DNA of 48,350 nt from JBCCCJ01 sp039029315 (GCA_039029315.1 JBCCGK010000092.1:1-48350), one strand, 5' to 3'; shown: positions 16,314-25,702, counted from the stretch's first letter. Numbers and translations: made by a program. Notes: a model not told the origin generated them from the sequence alone.

Positions 16314-18335
16314 CTATTTAGCCAGAATGACAAAAAAGGAAAAATTGATTTGCGGAAAAAGCCTTGTTTCTTCTATCTGATTTACTTCCCATAAATATAT
16401 GTATCTCAGGCTTGTTTTCATCCCATATCCTCTGCTTGTTGGCCCGAACCCCACAACTAATTTTGGCCCAACTCCTGCCCAGGCCTTGTACTTGGTAGTC
16501 AATCTGTTGTTTTCTGCCTGAGAAGCCCAGGTGATTTGGGGATGCTGTAAAATTGCCCTGGGATACTCCCCGCCTTCGAGCTGGAGGTCCGCATTCAAGG
16601 CTAGCAGAAAATTCGATTTCGGGAAGAAATCATATCCAACTGAGATATTGGAGGTGAAAATGGTAGCCGCCGTGTAATGATCTTCCAGATGGACCTGACA
16701 GCTATCCAAGAAACTTCCAGAAGGTCCCCAGATATTTCCACATCCATATTTGCCTTGCTTAATTCCGCCTGCGACAGAGAGGAGAAATCCCTTTTTGCCA
16801 TGATATGTCAGTTCTAGCTGACTGAATTGTTGTCCATTTAGCAACAATTCTGGTGCTGATTCAGGGAATAGTAAGGAGGGGGAGGAATAAAATTGTTCAT
16901 AGGCTATTCCTCGACTGATTGCCAAACTGAGTTGTCGAGGCGATAGGGTGGGGTTTTGGGATGTTGGATTCTTGGTCTTTGGTGGTCGTTTGCTTTTTTT
17001 CGTTTTCGGCTTGTCTTCCTTCTTGCTTGCTTGCTTGTCTTTTTTCTTTTGTCTTCTCTCTTCTTTTTTCTCTTTCCCTTTATCTTCGAGGGAAGATATC
17101 TCCTTATCTAGTTGGGATATTCTACTCATTATCCATTTTCTGTGAGGAGAGTAGGGGTGATTTTGTAAAAAATTGCTCAGATTCTCTTTTTCAAAAGTTA
17201 ATTTCTTGACTTGTTTTTTTTCTGGATTCTGAGTCAAAATCGTCCATAAATCAATCAATTCCACGATTATATGTTCGTGTCCACAAATGTCATTGTAGGT
17301 AGTGAGGTGACTTTGAATCTGATTGTAATGCAGGGAAATGGTTTGGGACACATCAGCATTGGAATAGGCTTCCCATTTCCTTCGAAAGTCCTCCTCTCCA
17401 TCATTGAGATTGTTGATGAAATTCTCGATATCTTGCTTGAGGGGAGAATTGACTAATTGTTCGTTATACTCTTTCAATATTTCTTTAAGCGCATCAAACA
17501 TTGCCTTCCCCCTCATGTTTTTGATCAACATCAAATCCTTTAATCGCTGATTGATGAAATGTCTGCGAAGGGTAGCTGCATATCGATGACGGCCATACTG
17601 AAAGGTTTCGAGATATTTTTTGTATGAAGAGGGAAGATCTTCTCTTCTTGCCTGACTCCATAGCAACTCATCTGCATCTTCAAGACAATTTACTGCTTTG
17701 ACTTTTTCTGATGGTAAGTGGGTCTTGTCCTTCCACCTCAGAATACTCACAATCTTCAGATTACTTAATGCGGGATTCAACAAATTGATGCTGAAGGAAA
17801 ATTCGGCAGTATCCTGAATCGTTTCAATGGCTCGATTTCGTTTTTGCCTTACTGAAATTGTCCGAAGGACTTTTAAGGAAAATTGGCCATAATTAGGATT
17901 GGATTTTTGATAAAAGATGAGGTCACATGGATTCTCGAATTGCTGTTGGTTGAGGACAATAAAATCCTGCATATCAATGGAATCATAGCGATTCTTAAGA
18001 GACTTGATATAATCATCTGGACTAAGAATACTTCTTCCTGCTTCCTCCGGTTCGATTTTGACCTGCTTTAAGGCTTGTGTATCAAAGAACAAATTGTACA
18101 GCCTCTTTTCAGGGATAACCTTTGTCAACACCAAGTCAATATCCTTGGGCAACTTCTCCACCATTGACTTGGCATTTTGTAAAATGGCATCTGCATCTCC
18201 AATTTGAACAGGGGGAAATGGATCATTACTCTGACCTAGCAAAACCGGTGTCGATAATCTGATTAAAGCAAGTAATAGACTAACTGTATGGATCCAAAAA
18301 GATTTTTGAATCAGGGTAACTACATGGATTGACAT
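16314..18335 (-). CDS. secreted protein with helical middle and predicted beta-barrel end
   Basis: A 673-residue protein I cannot place in a family. A signal peptide spans about residues 11-35 (VSLLLALIRLSTPVLLGQS). Residues about 210-410 are helical and contain two segments of the YL-x-x-(Y/F)-P-x-G-R-H type (SSYKKYLETFQYGRHRYA; NLSNFLQNHPYSPHRKW) that resemble solenoid spacers in other envelope proteins. Next comes a Lys/Arg-rich stretch (about 415-460). The last 190 residues have alternating short beta strands (LELTYHGKKGFLLSVAGG, FLLALNADLQLEGG) and end in FFVILAK, suggesting an outer-membrane beta-barrel. It follows the 440-frame gene by 25 bp, so the genes form one transcript with the EAD11-like protein upstream. 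Confidence 0.68.
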   Translation of the reverse strand: MSIHVVTLIQKSFWIHTVSLLLALIRLSTPVLLGQSNDPFPPVQIGDADAILQNAKSMVEKLPKDIDLVLTKVIPEKRLYNLFFDTQALKQVKIEPEEAGRSILSPDDYIKSLKNRYDSIDMQDFIVLNQQQFENPCDLIFYQKSNPNYGQFSLKVLRTISVRQKRNRAIETIQDTAEFSFSINLLNPALSNLKIVSILRWKDKTHLPSEKVKAVNCLEDADELLWSQARREDLPSSYKKYLETFQYGRHRYAATLRRHFINQRLKDLMLIKNMRGKAMFDALKEILKEYNEQLVNSPLKQDIENFINNLNDGEEDFRRKWEAYSNADVSQTISLHYNQIQSHLTTYNDICGHEHIIVELIDLWTILTQNPEKKQVKKLTFEKENLSNFLQNHPYSPHRKWIMSRISQLDKEISSLEDKGKEKKEERRQKKKDKQASKKEDKPKTKKSKRPPKTKNPTSQNPTLSPRQLSLAISRGIAYEQFYSSPSLLFPESAPELLLNGQQFSQLELTYHGKKGFLLSVAGGIKQGKYGCGNIWGPSGSFLDSCQVHLEDHYTAATIFTSNISVGYDFFPKSNFLLALNADLQLEGGEYPRAILQHPQITWASQAENNRLTTKYKAWAGVGPKLVVGFGPTSRGYGMKTSLRYIYLWEVNQIEETRLFPQINFSFFVILAK

Positions 18336-18360
18336 GGAATCTTAATTCTAAGATAAATTC

Positions 18361-19617
18361 TTATTCTGTTTCCTTTACTTTCATATCACAAAAGAGGACA
18401 ATGATATGATCCTCCACACTTGTGCCTCTAAAAACGGGATCTACGCGGACAGTAGCATCAATGATTTTTGTGGTCCTATCCGAATATAATTCTACCTCTT
18501 CGGGTTCAGAGTCAATCCCCGATGGTTCAATCGTGGCTATCCTATGACCAAGACCTCTGAACTCTTGAACGACCTTGAATCTTCCGTGATAGCGAGTAGG
18601 ATCATTGGGGTCTACAGCGAAATTTCCTTCAAGTTCTACCGAAACCCAAGTCAAATATATTTTGCTGTAGTTCAGATGGCTCAGCCTGTTCAGATAATCC
18701 TCGACAGGATAGTGTCTGGTTGTTCGCCTGCCTTTGGAGGAGACCTCAATCTTGCAATCAGCTGATTCAAAAAAATCAACTGTAAGATCTATCAGGGATA
18801 GCCGTTGAGCAATATCTTTATCCTTGCTTGCAATTCTTTCGAAATTATCTCCTAGTTCCTTGGCACGCTTGAGTGCCTCTTGTTGGATCAGCTGAATGGA
18901 TAAGCTAGGCAATTGATGCCTTGACCGATCGATTTCTGGTTGAGGTCGACGATGATTTGATTTATCCTCGATTGTAGGAGGGGTCTCGGTCGGAGAATTG
19001 CCTGGGGAAGAAATATTATTGATTCCACATTTTACCCGAAGATTTATGACCATATTATTGACCAATTGGTTCATCTTCTCTGTCAGGATTTTTGCATTGC
19101 TCAATTCATCTTGAGTCAGAATTTCATATTGCTTGGTAAATAGCCTCCCATCAAGTCCCTGGGTCTCGATCAACACTTCATAATGCGTGACAATTTCTCC
19201 TACTCGTTGATCTCTTGATTCCTGAAGGGTATAGGAGCCATTGATAAAAATATCGCTTCCAGAAAGTTCAGGAATTCTTTCCTTAAATGTATCGGACAAT
19301 TTGATTTCAAACGATCTAATGTCGAGTAATCGCTTAATGGTTTTTCTGTCGATCACACCCATGCTGAAAAAATGATTGTCCAACAGCGCGATTTCGAAAA
19401 AGTCTGTGATTCTTTTAGAGGTTTTTGTGATAAAAGCTGTATCTGTTCCGTCGCCTTCGTCGCCGGTTTTAAACTCAAAGTTCCAGAGGCTTGGAACAAT
19501 TTCGCAAGGCCGATTTTGGCCCTCACGACTTGAGGTTGAATGAGGATCTTGCCCCATCAAAGTAGAGATTGAGAGTGCGGATAGAAGAAAGAATGTGCAA
19601 GCTATCAAGGATTTCAT
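18361..19617 (-). CDS. secreted CsgG-like protein, coupled to the EAD11-like gene
   Basis: I start at 19617 (MKSLIACTFFLLSALSISTL), a clear signal peptide with a mature start near MGQDP, giving 418 residues. The upstream gene's TGA overlaps this ATG. The N-terminal domain (about 35-190) has the order FFEIALLDNHFFSMGVIDRKTIKRLLD, then LSGSDIFINGSYTL, then YEVLIETQGLDGRLF. This recalls CsgG/FlgO/TolB-N-type periplasmic domains (aVDR...ll...GaDyiitGsy), a resemblance judged by eye. A Pro-rich linker (about 195-225) leads to a second domain of unknown type with helical then beta segments. It probably acts in the periplasm between the inner-membrane EAD11-like protein and the predicted outer-membrane protein. 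Confidence 0.66.
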   Translation of the reverse strand: MKSLIACTFFLLSALSISTLMGQDPHSTSSREGQNRPCEIVPSLWNFEFKTGDEGDGTDTAFITKTSKRITDFFEIALLDNHFFSMGVIDRKTIKRLLDIRSFEIKLSDTFKERIPELSGSDIFINGSYTLQESRDQRVGEIVTHYEVLIETQGLDGRLFTKQYEILTQDELSNAKILTEKMNQLVNNMVINLRVKCGINNISSPGNSPTETPPTIEDKSNHRRPQPEIDRSRHQLPSLSIQLIQQEALKRAKELGDNFERIASKDKDIAQRLSLIDLTVDFFESADCKIEVSSKGRRTTRHYPVEDYLNRLSHLNYSKIYLTWVSVELEGNFAVDPNDPTRYHGRFKVVQEFRGLGHRIATIEPSGIDSEPEEVELYSDRTTKIIDATVRVDPVFRGTSVEDHIIVLFCDMKVKETE

Positions 19618-20477
19618 TGACAAGTAATTGGAATGGGAGATAAAGCGTGATTTTCTGAGTTGATATATGTTGTAACCTTGCAATGCTGAGTTTCAAATCT
19701 AAGAGAGGAGACCTTGGGACAAACAGAAACTTCGATCAGGTCGCATCCTGTTTTTTCGAAAAAATAGCTGATACTAGCAGGAATTTCCTTGCCTTCAGCA
19801 AATACCTGAATTGTGCGATCTCCTGTTGACTGGCCATAATCCATGCAAAATTTATATGTCAGTTTCTGTTCGCATGAATTGTCTGGTAGAGAAGGTGTTG
19901 CAGTTTCTGGCGAAGTATTCTCTCTGGGCTCATGTGACTTTTCTGAAGCGGGATCTGGCGTTTGAACAGGCAGTCCTGTTTTTTGACTATCTGATTCAAT
20001 AGGTTCATGGAGTGATATTTCCTCCTTTTTTGTAGTAGGCGTTTCTTCTTTATGAATTTGTAAGCCTACTATCACAAGTAGCGCTATCAGAATCCCGAGA
20101 ATTGAGAAAAAGAATAGATTCAGACGAGATTCCGAAGAGTTATTGGATTCGGCCTGCTGCAAGGATTGGAGTAAGGCATCATTGATTTTGTTGAGTTCAA
20201 TGGTGTAGAAATCATCTGTGATCACTCTTTTTATATGGGAGGTCTTTAGTTGAAAATATCTTGCCTTAATATTGAACACTTGAAAAGGAATAGAATATCC
20301 CTGATTTTGCAACTTTTCAGCGAGTTCCAATGCCGCTTCAACATTGCCCATTGAGACCAAATCCCTCAACTTCTCGTTATGATTTTCCACTTTATTATCG
20401 TTTGATAACTTTTCGAAAAAGGGAGTAAATGAAAGATTTCGACTCGATTGTCTTACTTGAATAAAAAATATTCCCAA
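19614..20477 (-). CDS. membrane-anchored EAD11-like protein
   Basis: A 287-residue frame with three parts. Residues about 35-108 match the effector-associated domain 11 pattern: EKLRDLVSMGNVEAALELAE, then ARYFQLK, then ITDDFYTIELNKINDALLQS. The NKI-N-x-ALL ending is the hallmark. Residues 120-140 are one membrane helix. A Pro/Glu/Ser/Thr-rich linker (145-200) leads to an outer domain (201-287) with six Cys, likely disulfide bonded. EADs are small adaptor domains in bacterial conflict systems that bring sensors and effectors together through matching copies. Here the adaptor would face the cytoplasm. The frame opens with TTG; a GTG at 20390 (VENHNEKLRD) is a more likely start. Confidence 0.74.
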   Translation of the reverse strand: MGIFFIQVRQSSRNLSFTPFFEKLSNDNKVENHNEKLRDLVSMGNVEAALELAEKLQNQGYSIPFQVFNIKARYFQLKTSHIKRVITDDFYTIELNKINDALLQSLQQAESNNSSESRLNLFFFSILGILIALLVIVGLQIHKEETPTTKKEEISLHEPIESDSQKTGLPVQTPDPASEKSHEPRENTSPETATPSLPDNSCEQKLTYKFCMDYGQSTGDRTIQVFAEGKEIPASISYFFEKTGCDLIEVSVCPKVSSLRFETQHCKVTTYINSENHALSPIPITCQ

Positions 20478-20590
20478 ACAAATAGAAAAGATTCCCCATC
20501 AATTCAAGTATCCCATTTTTTTGGAACAAAAAAAAATCAGATATTCATTCTCCTGCTATTTTTTTGTCCTTTTTTGAACACTAAATTCTT

Positions 20591-21076
20591 GTGAGCTTTA
20601 GGATTACCCTATTCATTATGATACTGATTTCCGGGCTGAAAGTTCAGGAGAGTGAAGCGCAACCAACCAAAATTCAAAGTATTTTGTCTTTTTGGTCATT
20701 TGATATCACCGAAGGATTTCAGGATACAGCTCTCCAACGCTTATTTTATCAGGATTATGATACGGATTCGATCATCCGGAATTGCCTTGTTATCCAAAAT
20801 TATGATCAGAACTTGCCAGCAAAAATTGCACTCAGTTATGATATGGCGAATTGGGATGAATTGATCATTGAGCCTCAAAATACCCTTCTATTAAATAGAT
20901 ATCTAGAGAATGATTCCCTGATGCAAAAAGTGAATATTCGGGTATTTACCGAAAAAAAGGATGAACCGGGATTTTTTAAGGAATATCTGGCCGAAAATAG
21001 ACGATGTATGCTGGTTGGATGGAATAAAAACGAAGAGAATTGGGACGTTTGGTTTACCCCTTGTTTCTTTCCCTAA
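20591..21076 (+). CDS. small secreted protein of unknown family
   Basis: 161 residues starting at GTG (20591). FRITLFIMILISGLKVQESEAQ gives a signal peptide; no ATG in the frame would preserve it. The mature part is a single domain with no repeats and three Cys. I recognise no family. It diverges from the EAD11-like gene across 113 bp (or 200 bp if that gene starts at 20390), and the next gene begins 2 bp after its stop. Control could be shared with the minus-strand cluster. Confidence 0.62.
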   Translation: MSFRITLFIMILISGLKVQESEAQPTKIQSILSFWSFDITEGFQDTALQRLFYQDYDTDSIIRNCLVIQNYDQNLPAKIALSYDMANWDELIIEPQNTLLLNRYLENDSLMQKVNIRVFTEKKDEPGFFKEYLAENRRCMLVGWNKNEENWDVWFTPCFFP

Positions 21077-21077
21077 C

Positions 21078-21545
21078 ATGATGAAGTCAATCATTTTTTT
21101 CTTGCTTATCCCCTTACTTATTGTTGGAGCGAACTCGGCTTCTGCACAGACCATCAACGATATTCAGATCTGTGAAGGAGTAGATACCGTCCTCAGAAAG
21201 GCTATAGATCCACAATCAGTATTTTTGGTCGGCCAACGGGCGCATTGCTTCCTCAATTTTGGAGGGAGAGGAGATCGAGATATGACAATTAAAGTGAACT
21301 GGTACCGAAATGAGAATTTGCAGTATAGTCAGTATCTAGACCTGAAATTCAAGTCCAAAAAAACCAGTCGCTATAGAACCTGGGCAAATAAAACCCTGAG
21401 AGGTGCAGGAAATTGGAAAGCCGAAATTGTAGGAGAACAAAAAGAGATTTTGACTTCAGTCGATTTTCGAGTCATCGAACGATTGAAGAAATTTCCAGGC
21501 AAACAAGTCTTGGGGAGTGCGGTTCTCCCTGAAGAAGGAAACTAA
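21078..21545 (+). CDS. secreted DUF2914-like protein
   Basis: 155 residues from the ATG at 21078 (a second ATG follows at once). MMKSIIFFLLIPLLIVGANSASAQ is a strong signal peptide. The domain has the DUF2914 pattern: VGQRAHCFLNFGGRGDRDMTI, a VNWYRNE strand, then the signature SRYRTWANKTLRGAGNWKAE and a closing VDFRVIE strand. DUF2914 proteins are small periplasmic beta-sandwich domains of unknown role, often in sensory or envelope proteins. It starts 2 bp after the preceding gene's stop, so the two are cotranscribed. It converges on the sulfatase gene ending at 21592. Confidence 0.72.
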   Translation: MMKSIIFFLLIPLLIVGANSASAQTINDIQICEGVDTVLRKAIDPQSVFLVGQRAHCFLNFGGRGDRDMTIKVNWYRNENLQYSQYLDLKFKSKKTSRYRTWANKTLRGAGNWKAEIVGEQKEILTSVDFRVIERLKKFPGKQVLGSAVLPEEGN

Positions 21546-21591
21546 TTGCTGAACATCCCAAACTGAAAAGCAAATCACCGTAAAAGCCTGC

Positions 21592-23733
21592 CTACAGTTT
21601 GTCAGATATTTCAGTTTCCATGGCCCATACCGCAAAGTTTCGATAGCGGAAGTGGCTCCATTGCATTTGGCGAAATCCGATTTTCCCACCTCCCAGCGCT
21701 TGTTCATCATCTGTCCAATCCAGGATTTTTCTTCCATCTATCATCATCCGGATATGGGCTTTCTCTTTGATCAACTGGATCTGATGAATATCCGTTGATC
21801 GGGTCGGAATTCCTTCTGCTCCTGTCTGGACAAGTTGGAAGCCTTTATTTTTTCTCAAATGCGAATCTCCCCTGTCTGGCCGTTTGGGATTGTTGGCATA
21901 ATAGGAGATGTGATAGTTGTTAAGAGCTGTTTTGGTATAGTGGCTAAAGGTGCCGTTTCGTTTGGGAAGGTGTGGCCCTAAAAGATCTGCGCCGGTTGTA
22001 TCTGTGGCTGCGAAAAAGGTGATGACAAGGCCTTTATCAGGTTCAATATTTTGAATCTCCCATTCTGCAACAAAACTTTCCGGGAAATCTTCGGGACACC
22101 AATACACATGATGCCATTCTTCCTCCGGAGAATACATATGCATCCACCCATCTTTGTAGGCTGTTTTGCCAGGACCTTCCATGACCCAGCCCGATTGGTC
22201 TTTGGCTGAGCCCATGGCGTTCTGATAGAGTAATTGTCCTTTTTGGGGAAAAGGAGTGCGAATCTGCTCTTCTTGCTGTTGTTTGAAATAAGGATAGCCT
22301 TTATAACTTGATAGTGGAGACCAATATTCGTTCATAAAAGGAAGAAAGGTCCTGGCCTGTTTCTTGACTTCAGCCAATTGTGGAACTGCTGCAACATTGG
22401 TGAATTCATCGGGTTCCTTGTGCATGGCGTACAATTCTTCTGACTCATCTTCAAAATGAATGTAGCGGTGATCCACTGTCCTGACTGCATGATTGTTCCG
22501 CCCGTAGGTGGTGATTGCAGCATGTGGCCAACTCATTCCCGGATTGTTGAGAAGGGGAGTCAGGCTGTTGCCTTCATTGGCGTAATTGGGTGGGAGATTA
22601 CACAGATCCACCAGCGTAGGATATACGTCCAGCAATTGTACAGCTTGATGACACAACTGATTGGTGTTGAGATTGGGACCTGCAATGATAAGGGGAACTT
22701 TTGTGGCAGGTTCCCACAAGGAATGTTTGGCAAATCGATTCTTTTCTCCCAGGTGATAGCCATGATCAGAAAACAATACCACGATGGTATTGTTGGCATA
22801 AGGGCTGGCTTCAAGTGCATCCAATACCTGCCCGACATAGTGATCAGCAAAAGATATGCTGGCAAGATACCCCTGACAAATATCTGCCCATTGGTCTGTT
22901 TGGATGGCCCATTCTGTCGTAGGCATCATGGGGACCTCAGCTACCCTTTTTGAGATTTCTGGAAGATCATCAGTGTCGTGCGCCTGATAAGGAGGCGTTT
23001 GTACCGAATCAATCGGGTAGAGGTCAAACCATTGTTGAGGAACATGCCAGGGAACATGTGGCCGGAGGAATCCCACTCCTAAAAAGAATGGGCGGTCATG
23101 ACTTTGTTGCAACTGATCGACGGCCCACTGTGCTGTTCCGTAATCAGGCATCAGACTATCGTGCTCCGGAAATGGTCCCCAATCCGTGGAGGTCCCCTTT
23201 CTGTCCCATTTGAGCCTGTTTGGCGGTTTGGGACCAAATCCAGCAACACGCCCTCCAGAAACTTCAAATACACCTTTTGGGGCATGTTGATGAAACAATT
23301 TGCCTACTCCCATGGTCTTATATCCCTGCTGCCCAAAGTATTCCGGGAGGAACGCAATGGTTTCTAGAACTGGATGTGCCTTGCGGAGATTCTTGTCATT
23401 GATCTGGCCATAGATCCCGGTAGTGGAAGGTCGTAATCCACTCATGAGGCTCGCTCTGGAAGGCCCACAGATAGGGGCTTGACAATGCGCATTCATAAAC
23501 AAAGTGCCGCGTCTTGCCAATCTGTCCATATTTGGCGTTTTGGCTTTTGGATGGTCCTGTCGAGATGATTGATCCTGCATACACCCAATCCAGTCATTGA
23601 GATCATCGACTGCAATGAACAAGACATTTGGCCTGTCAGGAAGGGGAGGACTTTGTTGGGAATCTTGCTGACAGGCTAAGAAGCAACTGCCTACTGCACC
23701 AAGCCCAATCATGACAAAAAGAAATTGTCTCAT
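21592..23733 (-). CDS. lipoprotein sulfatase fused to a DUF1961/YesU-like domain
   Basis: 713 residues. The lipobox (SCFLAC, Cys21) predicts a lipid anchor. Residues about 34-470 are an S1 sulfatase of the iduronate-2-sulfatase-like type: RPNVLFIAVDDLNDWIG, the formylglycine motif CGPSR from Cys89, GVGKLFHQH, and LFSDHGYHLGEKNRFAK. From about residue 490 on, GQLLYQNAMGSAKDQSGWVMEG, MYSPEEEWHHVYWCPEDFP and KIGFRQMQWSHFRYRNFAVW resemble DUF1961, the YesU-like concanavalin-fold domain linked to polysaccharide use. That domain may bind or position the glycan. The sulfatase gene at 23755 lies 21 bp upstream, so they form a two-gene unit. Confidence 0.9.
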   Translation of the reverse strand: MRQFLFVMIGLGAVGSCFLACQQDSQQSPPLPDRPNVLFIAVDDLNDWIGCMQDQSSRQDHPKAKTPNMDRLARRGTLFMNAHCQAPICGPSRASLMSGLRPSTTGIYGQINDKNLRKAHPVLETIAFLPEYFGQQGYKTMGVGKLFHQHAPKGVFEVSGGRVAGFGPKPPNRLKWDRKGTSTDWGPFPEHDSLMPDYGTAQWAVDQLQQSHDRPFFLGVGFLRPHVPWHVPQQWFDLYPIDSVQTPPYQAHDTDDLPEISKRVAEVPMMPTTEWAIQTDQWADICQGYLASISFADHYVGQVLDALEASPYANNTIVVLFSDHGYHLGEKNRFAKHSLWEPATKVPLIIAGPNLNTNQLCHQAVQLLDVYPTLVDLCNLPPNYANEGNSLTPLLNNPGMSWPHAAITTYGRNNHAVRTVDHRYIHFEDESEELYAMHKEPDEFTNVAAVPQLAEVKKQARTFLPFMNEYWSPLSSYKGYPYFKQQQEEQIRTPFPQKGQLLYQNAMGSAKDQSGWVMEGPGKTAYKDGWMHMYSPEEEWHHVYWCPEDFPESFVAEWEIQNIEPDKGLVITFFAATDTTGADLLGPHLPKRNGTFSHYTKTALNNYHISYYANNPKRPDRGDSHLRKNKGFQLVQTGAEGIPTRSTDIHQIQLIKEKAHIRMMIDGRKILDWTDDEQALGGGKIGFRQMQWSHFRYRNFAVWAMETEISDKL

Positions 23734-23754
23734 AGAATCAAGGGGGTTAGGGAT

Positions 23755-25170
23755 TCAAGGGCGCCTGGAATGAAACTGGGTAAGAATCTCAGCATCCACA
23801 GATTCTAAATATTCATGAAGCTCAGTTTCCAATTCCTTTACTTTTTCTGGCATCTCTTTGAACAAATCAATCGTCTCTCCAAGATCATTGGAAAGCCTGT
23901 ATAATTCCCGCTTATTGTTTTTCCAGTATTTGATCAATTTATACTCTCCTTTCGTTATCGCAGAATGTGGTTTGGCTCTATGATACCGATGGAAAAAGAA
24001 TGCATCATGTAAGCGATCTACGATAGAGGACTCTCGGTGAAGAACAGAAGCAAAACTTCCTCCATCGAGTTCGTTCGTCATCTCTATGGGACTATTCGAC
24101 AGATCCGCCAAGGTAGGCAGAATGTCCCAGCCACCTATGGGGACAGGAGACTGACTTCCTGCTTCGATTCCAGGACCAACGACAATAAACGGGACGCGGA
24201 TGCCGCCTTCATACAAGACCCATTTTCCCCCTCTTAATGGATGGTTCCGCATGGGGCGATCAAACTTTGATGGATGATCATGTTTGTTCTTGATCGGTGG
24301 AACTGATTCTGCGGCACCATTATCAGTCATAAAAATGATGTAGGTATTGTCCTCAATGCCGAGCGTTTGGACTGCATCCATCAATTTGCCAATTCCCGTA
24401 TCCAAATCCTCTAACATGGCTGCCCAGGCTGGGTAATAATGCTTGACGCCCTTTTTCTTTTTGGTGTATTTGGCGTAGGTATCTGGCTTTGCCTGCATAT
24501 CTACATGTGTGGCATAGTGAGAAAGTTGAAGAAAAAACGGACGATCTGCCAGTGTCTGCCGTTTCATGAAATTGTTGGCTCGGGCAGTGAGACTTTCAAT
24601 GCGCTTGGGATCATTGTTGGGAAAATATGCCTTCCATTTGGTGGATTTGTTAGATCCGTAGTTCCCATGGCCATTTCCTGTATTCCCATCGCTCTCGTCA
24701 TATCCCAGATCTTCAGGGAATATGTCTCCCCGCAAATCCCACTTGCCATAATGCGCTGTGCGATAATCGGGATTGGCTGCTTTCAACACCTGCGGAATGG
24801 TCAGATGTTGGGCCATTGCAGGATGGTAGCGTTCCTTAAATGTTTCTGCTCCCAGCCGAATGGGTGTTTGCCCAAACTGAATGCCTCTTCTTGTAGGGCT
24901 ACATAAAGCTGCAGGGGCATATCCTTGTGTGAATCGAATGCCCGTGGAAGCAAGCCGGTCCAGAGAAGGTGTTTCGAAATAATCACTGCGCGATTCTACT
25001 TGGTTGTCATCCATCAAACTGGACAAACAGGACCATCCCAGATCATCTGCAAGGATGAGGATGAAGTTCGGGCTTGAGGAAGAGGAAGTTTGGGCATGTA
25101 TACTGCCTTGAAAGGACGGATAATATAGGAGAGATAAGATCAGAAAGACAGAATAAGTATGGGTTCTCAT
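23755..25170 (-). CDS. S1 family sulfatase (arylsulfatase A-like)
   Basis: 471 residues with a signal peptide (about 1-26, ending IHAQT). SPNFILILADDLGWSCLSSL carries the metal-binding Asp pair. The formylglycine motif is CSPTR from Cys90, with Thr where Ser is commoner. KWDLRG replaces the usual GKWHLG, so His becomes Asp at a normally conserved active-site position, worth noting as a substrate-specific or reduced-activity change. FMTDNGAAESVPP and GGKWVLYEGGIRVPF follow the arylsulfatase pattern. It is the first gene of a two-sulfatase unit and probably removes sulfate from a glycan in the periplasm. Confidence 0.9.
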   Translation of the reverse strand: MRTHTYSVFLILSLLYYPSFQGSIHAQTSSSSSPNFILILADDLGWSCLSSLMDDNQVESRSDYFETPSLDRLASTGIRFTQGYAPAALCSPTRRGIQFGQTPIRLGAETFKERYHPAMAQHLTIPQVLKAANPDYRTAHYGKWDLRGDIFPEDLGYDESDGNTGNGHGNYGSNKSTKWKAYFPNNDPKRIESLTARANNFMKRQTLADRPFFLQLSHYATHVDMQAKPDTYAKYTKKKKGVKHYYPAWAAMLEDLDTGIGKLMDAVQTLGIEDNTYIIFMTDNGAAESVPPIKNKHDHPSKFDRPMRNHPLRGGKWVLYEGGIRVPFIVVGPGIEAGSQSPVPIGGWDILPTLADLSNSPIEMTNELDGGSFASVLHRESSIVDRLHDAFFFHRYHRAKPHSAITKGEYKLIKYWKNNKRELYRLSNDLGETIDLFKEMPEKVKELETELHEYLESVDAEILTQFHSRRP

Positions 25171-25702
25171 TGTCTGATTTGTTAGTTCTCTTGTCTGTTC
25201 AATACTCAGGATTTTCTGTCAGATTGTCAATCATTTGCCAAAGGTCAATCGCACCCATGATCCCCTGGCTATATATTGAGTTGTTTTTGGTGTTGGTAAA
25301 ATATATAACAGTGTTATTGGTGATTTGTATAGAAATTTCCTGCTTTCAGACGGATTTGTCCACCCTGCCTTTCTCTGATATTTCCTCCTGACTTATATCC
25401 ATGAAGAACGAAACACTGTTCCATTCAATACATGTCTTTTTGACATCTATCTTGAGGATAGAGGGGATTGAAGCCGAGTTGACCTGGTGTATGTGGGAAT
25501 CATTTATACTTCTTCTGAAGCAATAAGGACGAAACCGCTTTCATTGTTCCTCCTATTCCTTGGCCCACTTGCTACCCCCAATCCTAATACTTGAAATAAC
25601 AGCGGTTTTTGAATACACAAGCTTTCCAGGCCGTTTTCAAAAAAACGGCGAGCCTATTATTGCAATACCCTCTGCTGTCAGGCACTGATTCCTGATCATG
25701 CA
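25171..25702. other. 532-bp intergenic stretch, one hairpin
   Basis: No supported gene. A 41-codon frame at 25401-25526 (+) has no recognisable content and is probably chance. GCCGTTTT/AAAACGGC (25630-25649, 4-nt loop) is a perfect 8-bp hairpin about 55 bp past the stop of the minus-strand isomerase. It has no clear T run beyond it on that strand, so it is at best a weak terminator. The promoter of the sulfatase at 25170 should lie here, but I found no clean TAnnTTTG box. Confidence 0.4.

Noticed and set aside
16314..21545. Known toxin-antitoxin or restriction system
   Set aside because: The cluster has no nuclease, methylase or antitoxin motif; its proteins are mainly exported or membrane bound.
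25401..25526. 41-codon ORF in the intergenic stretch upstream of a sulfatase gene
   Set aside because: No signal, repeat, conserved motif or clear promoter; within chance expectation.
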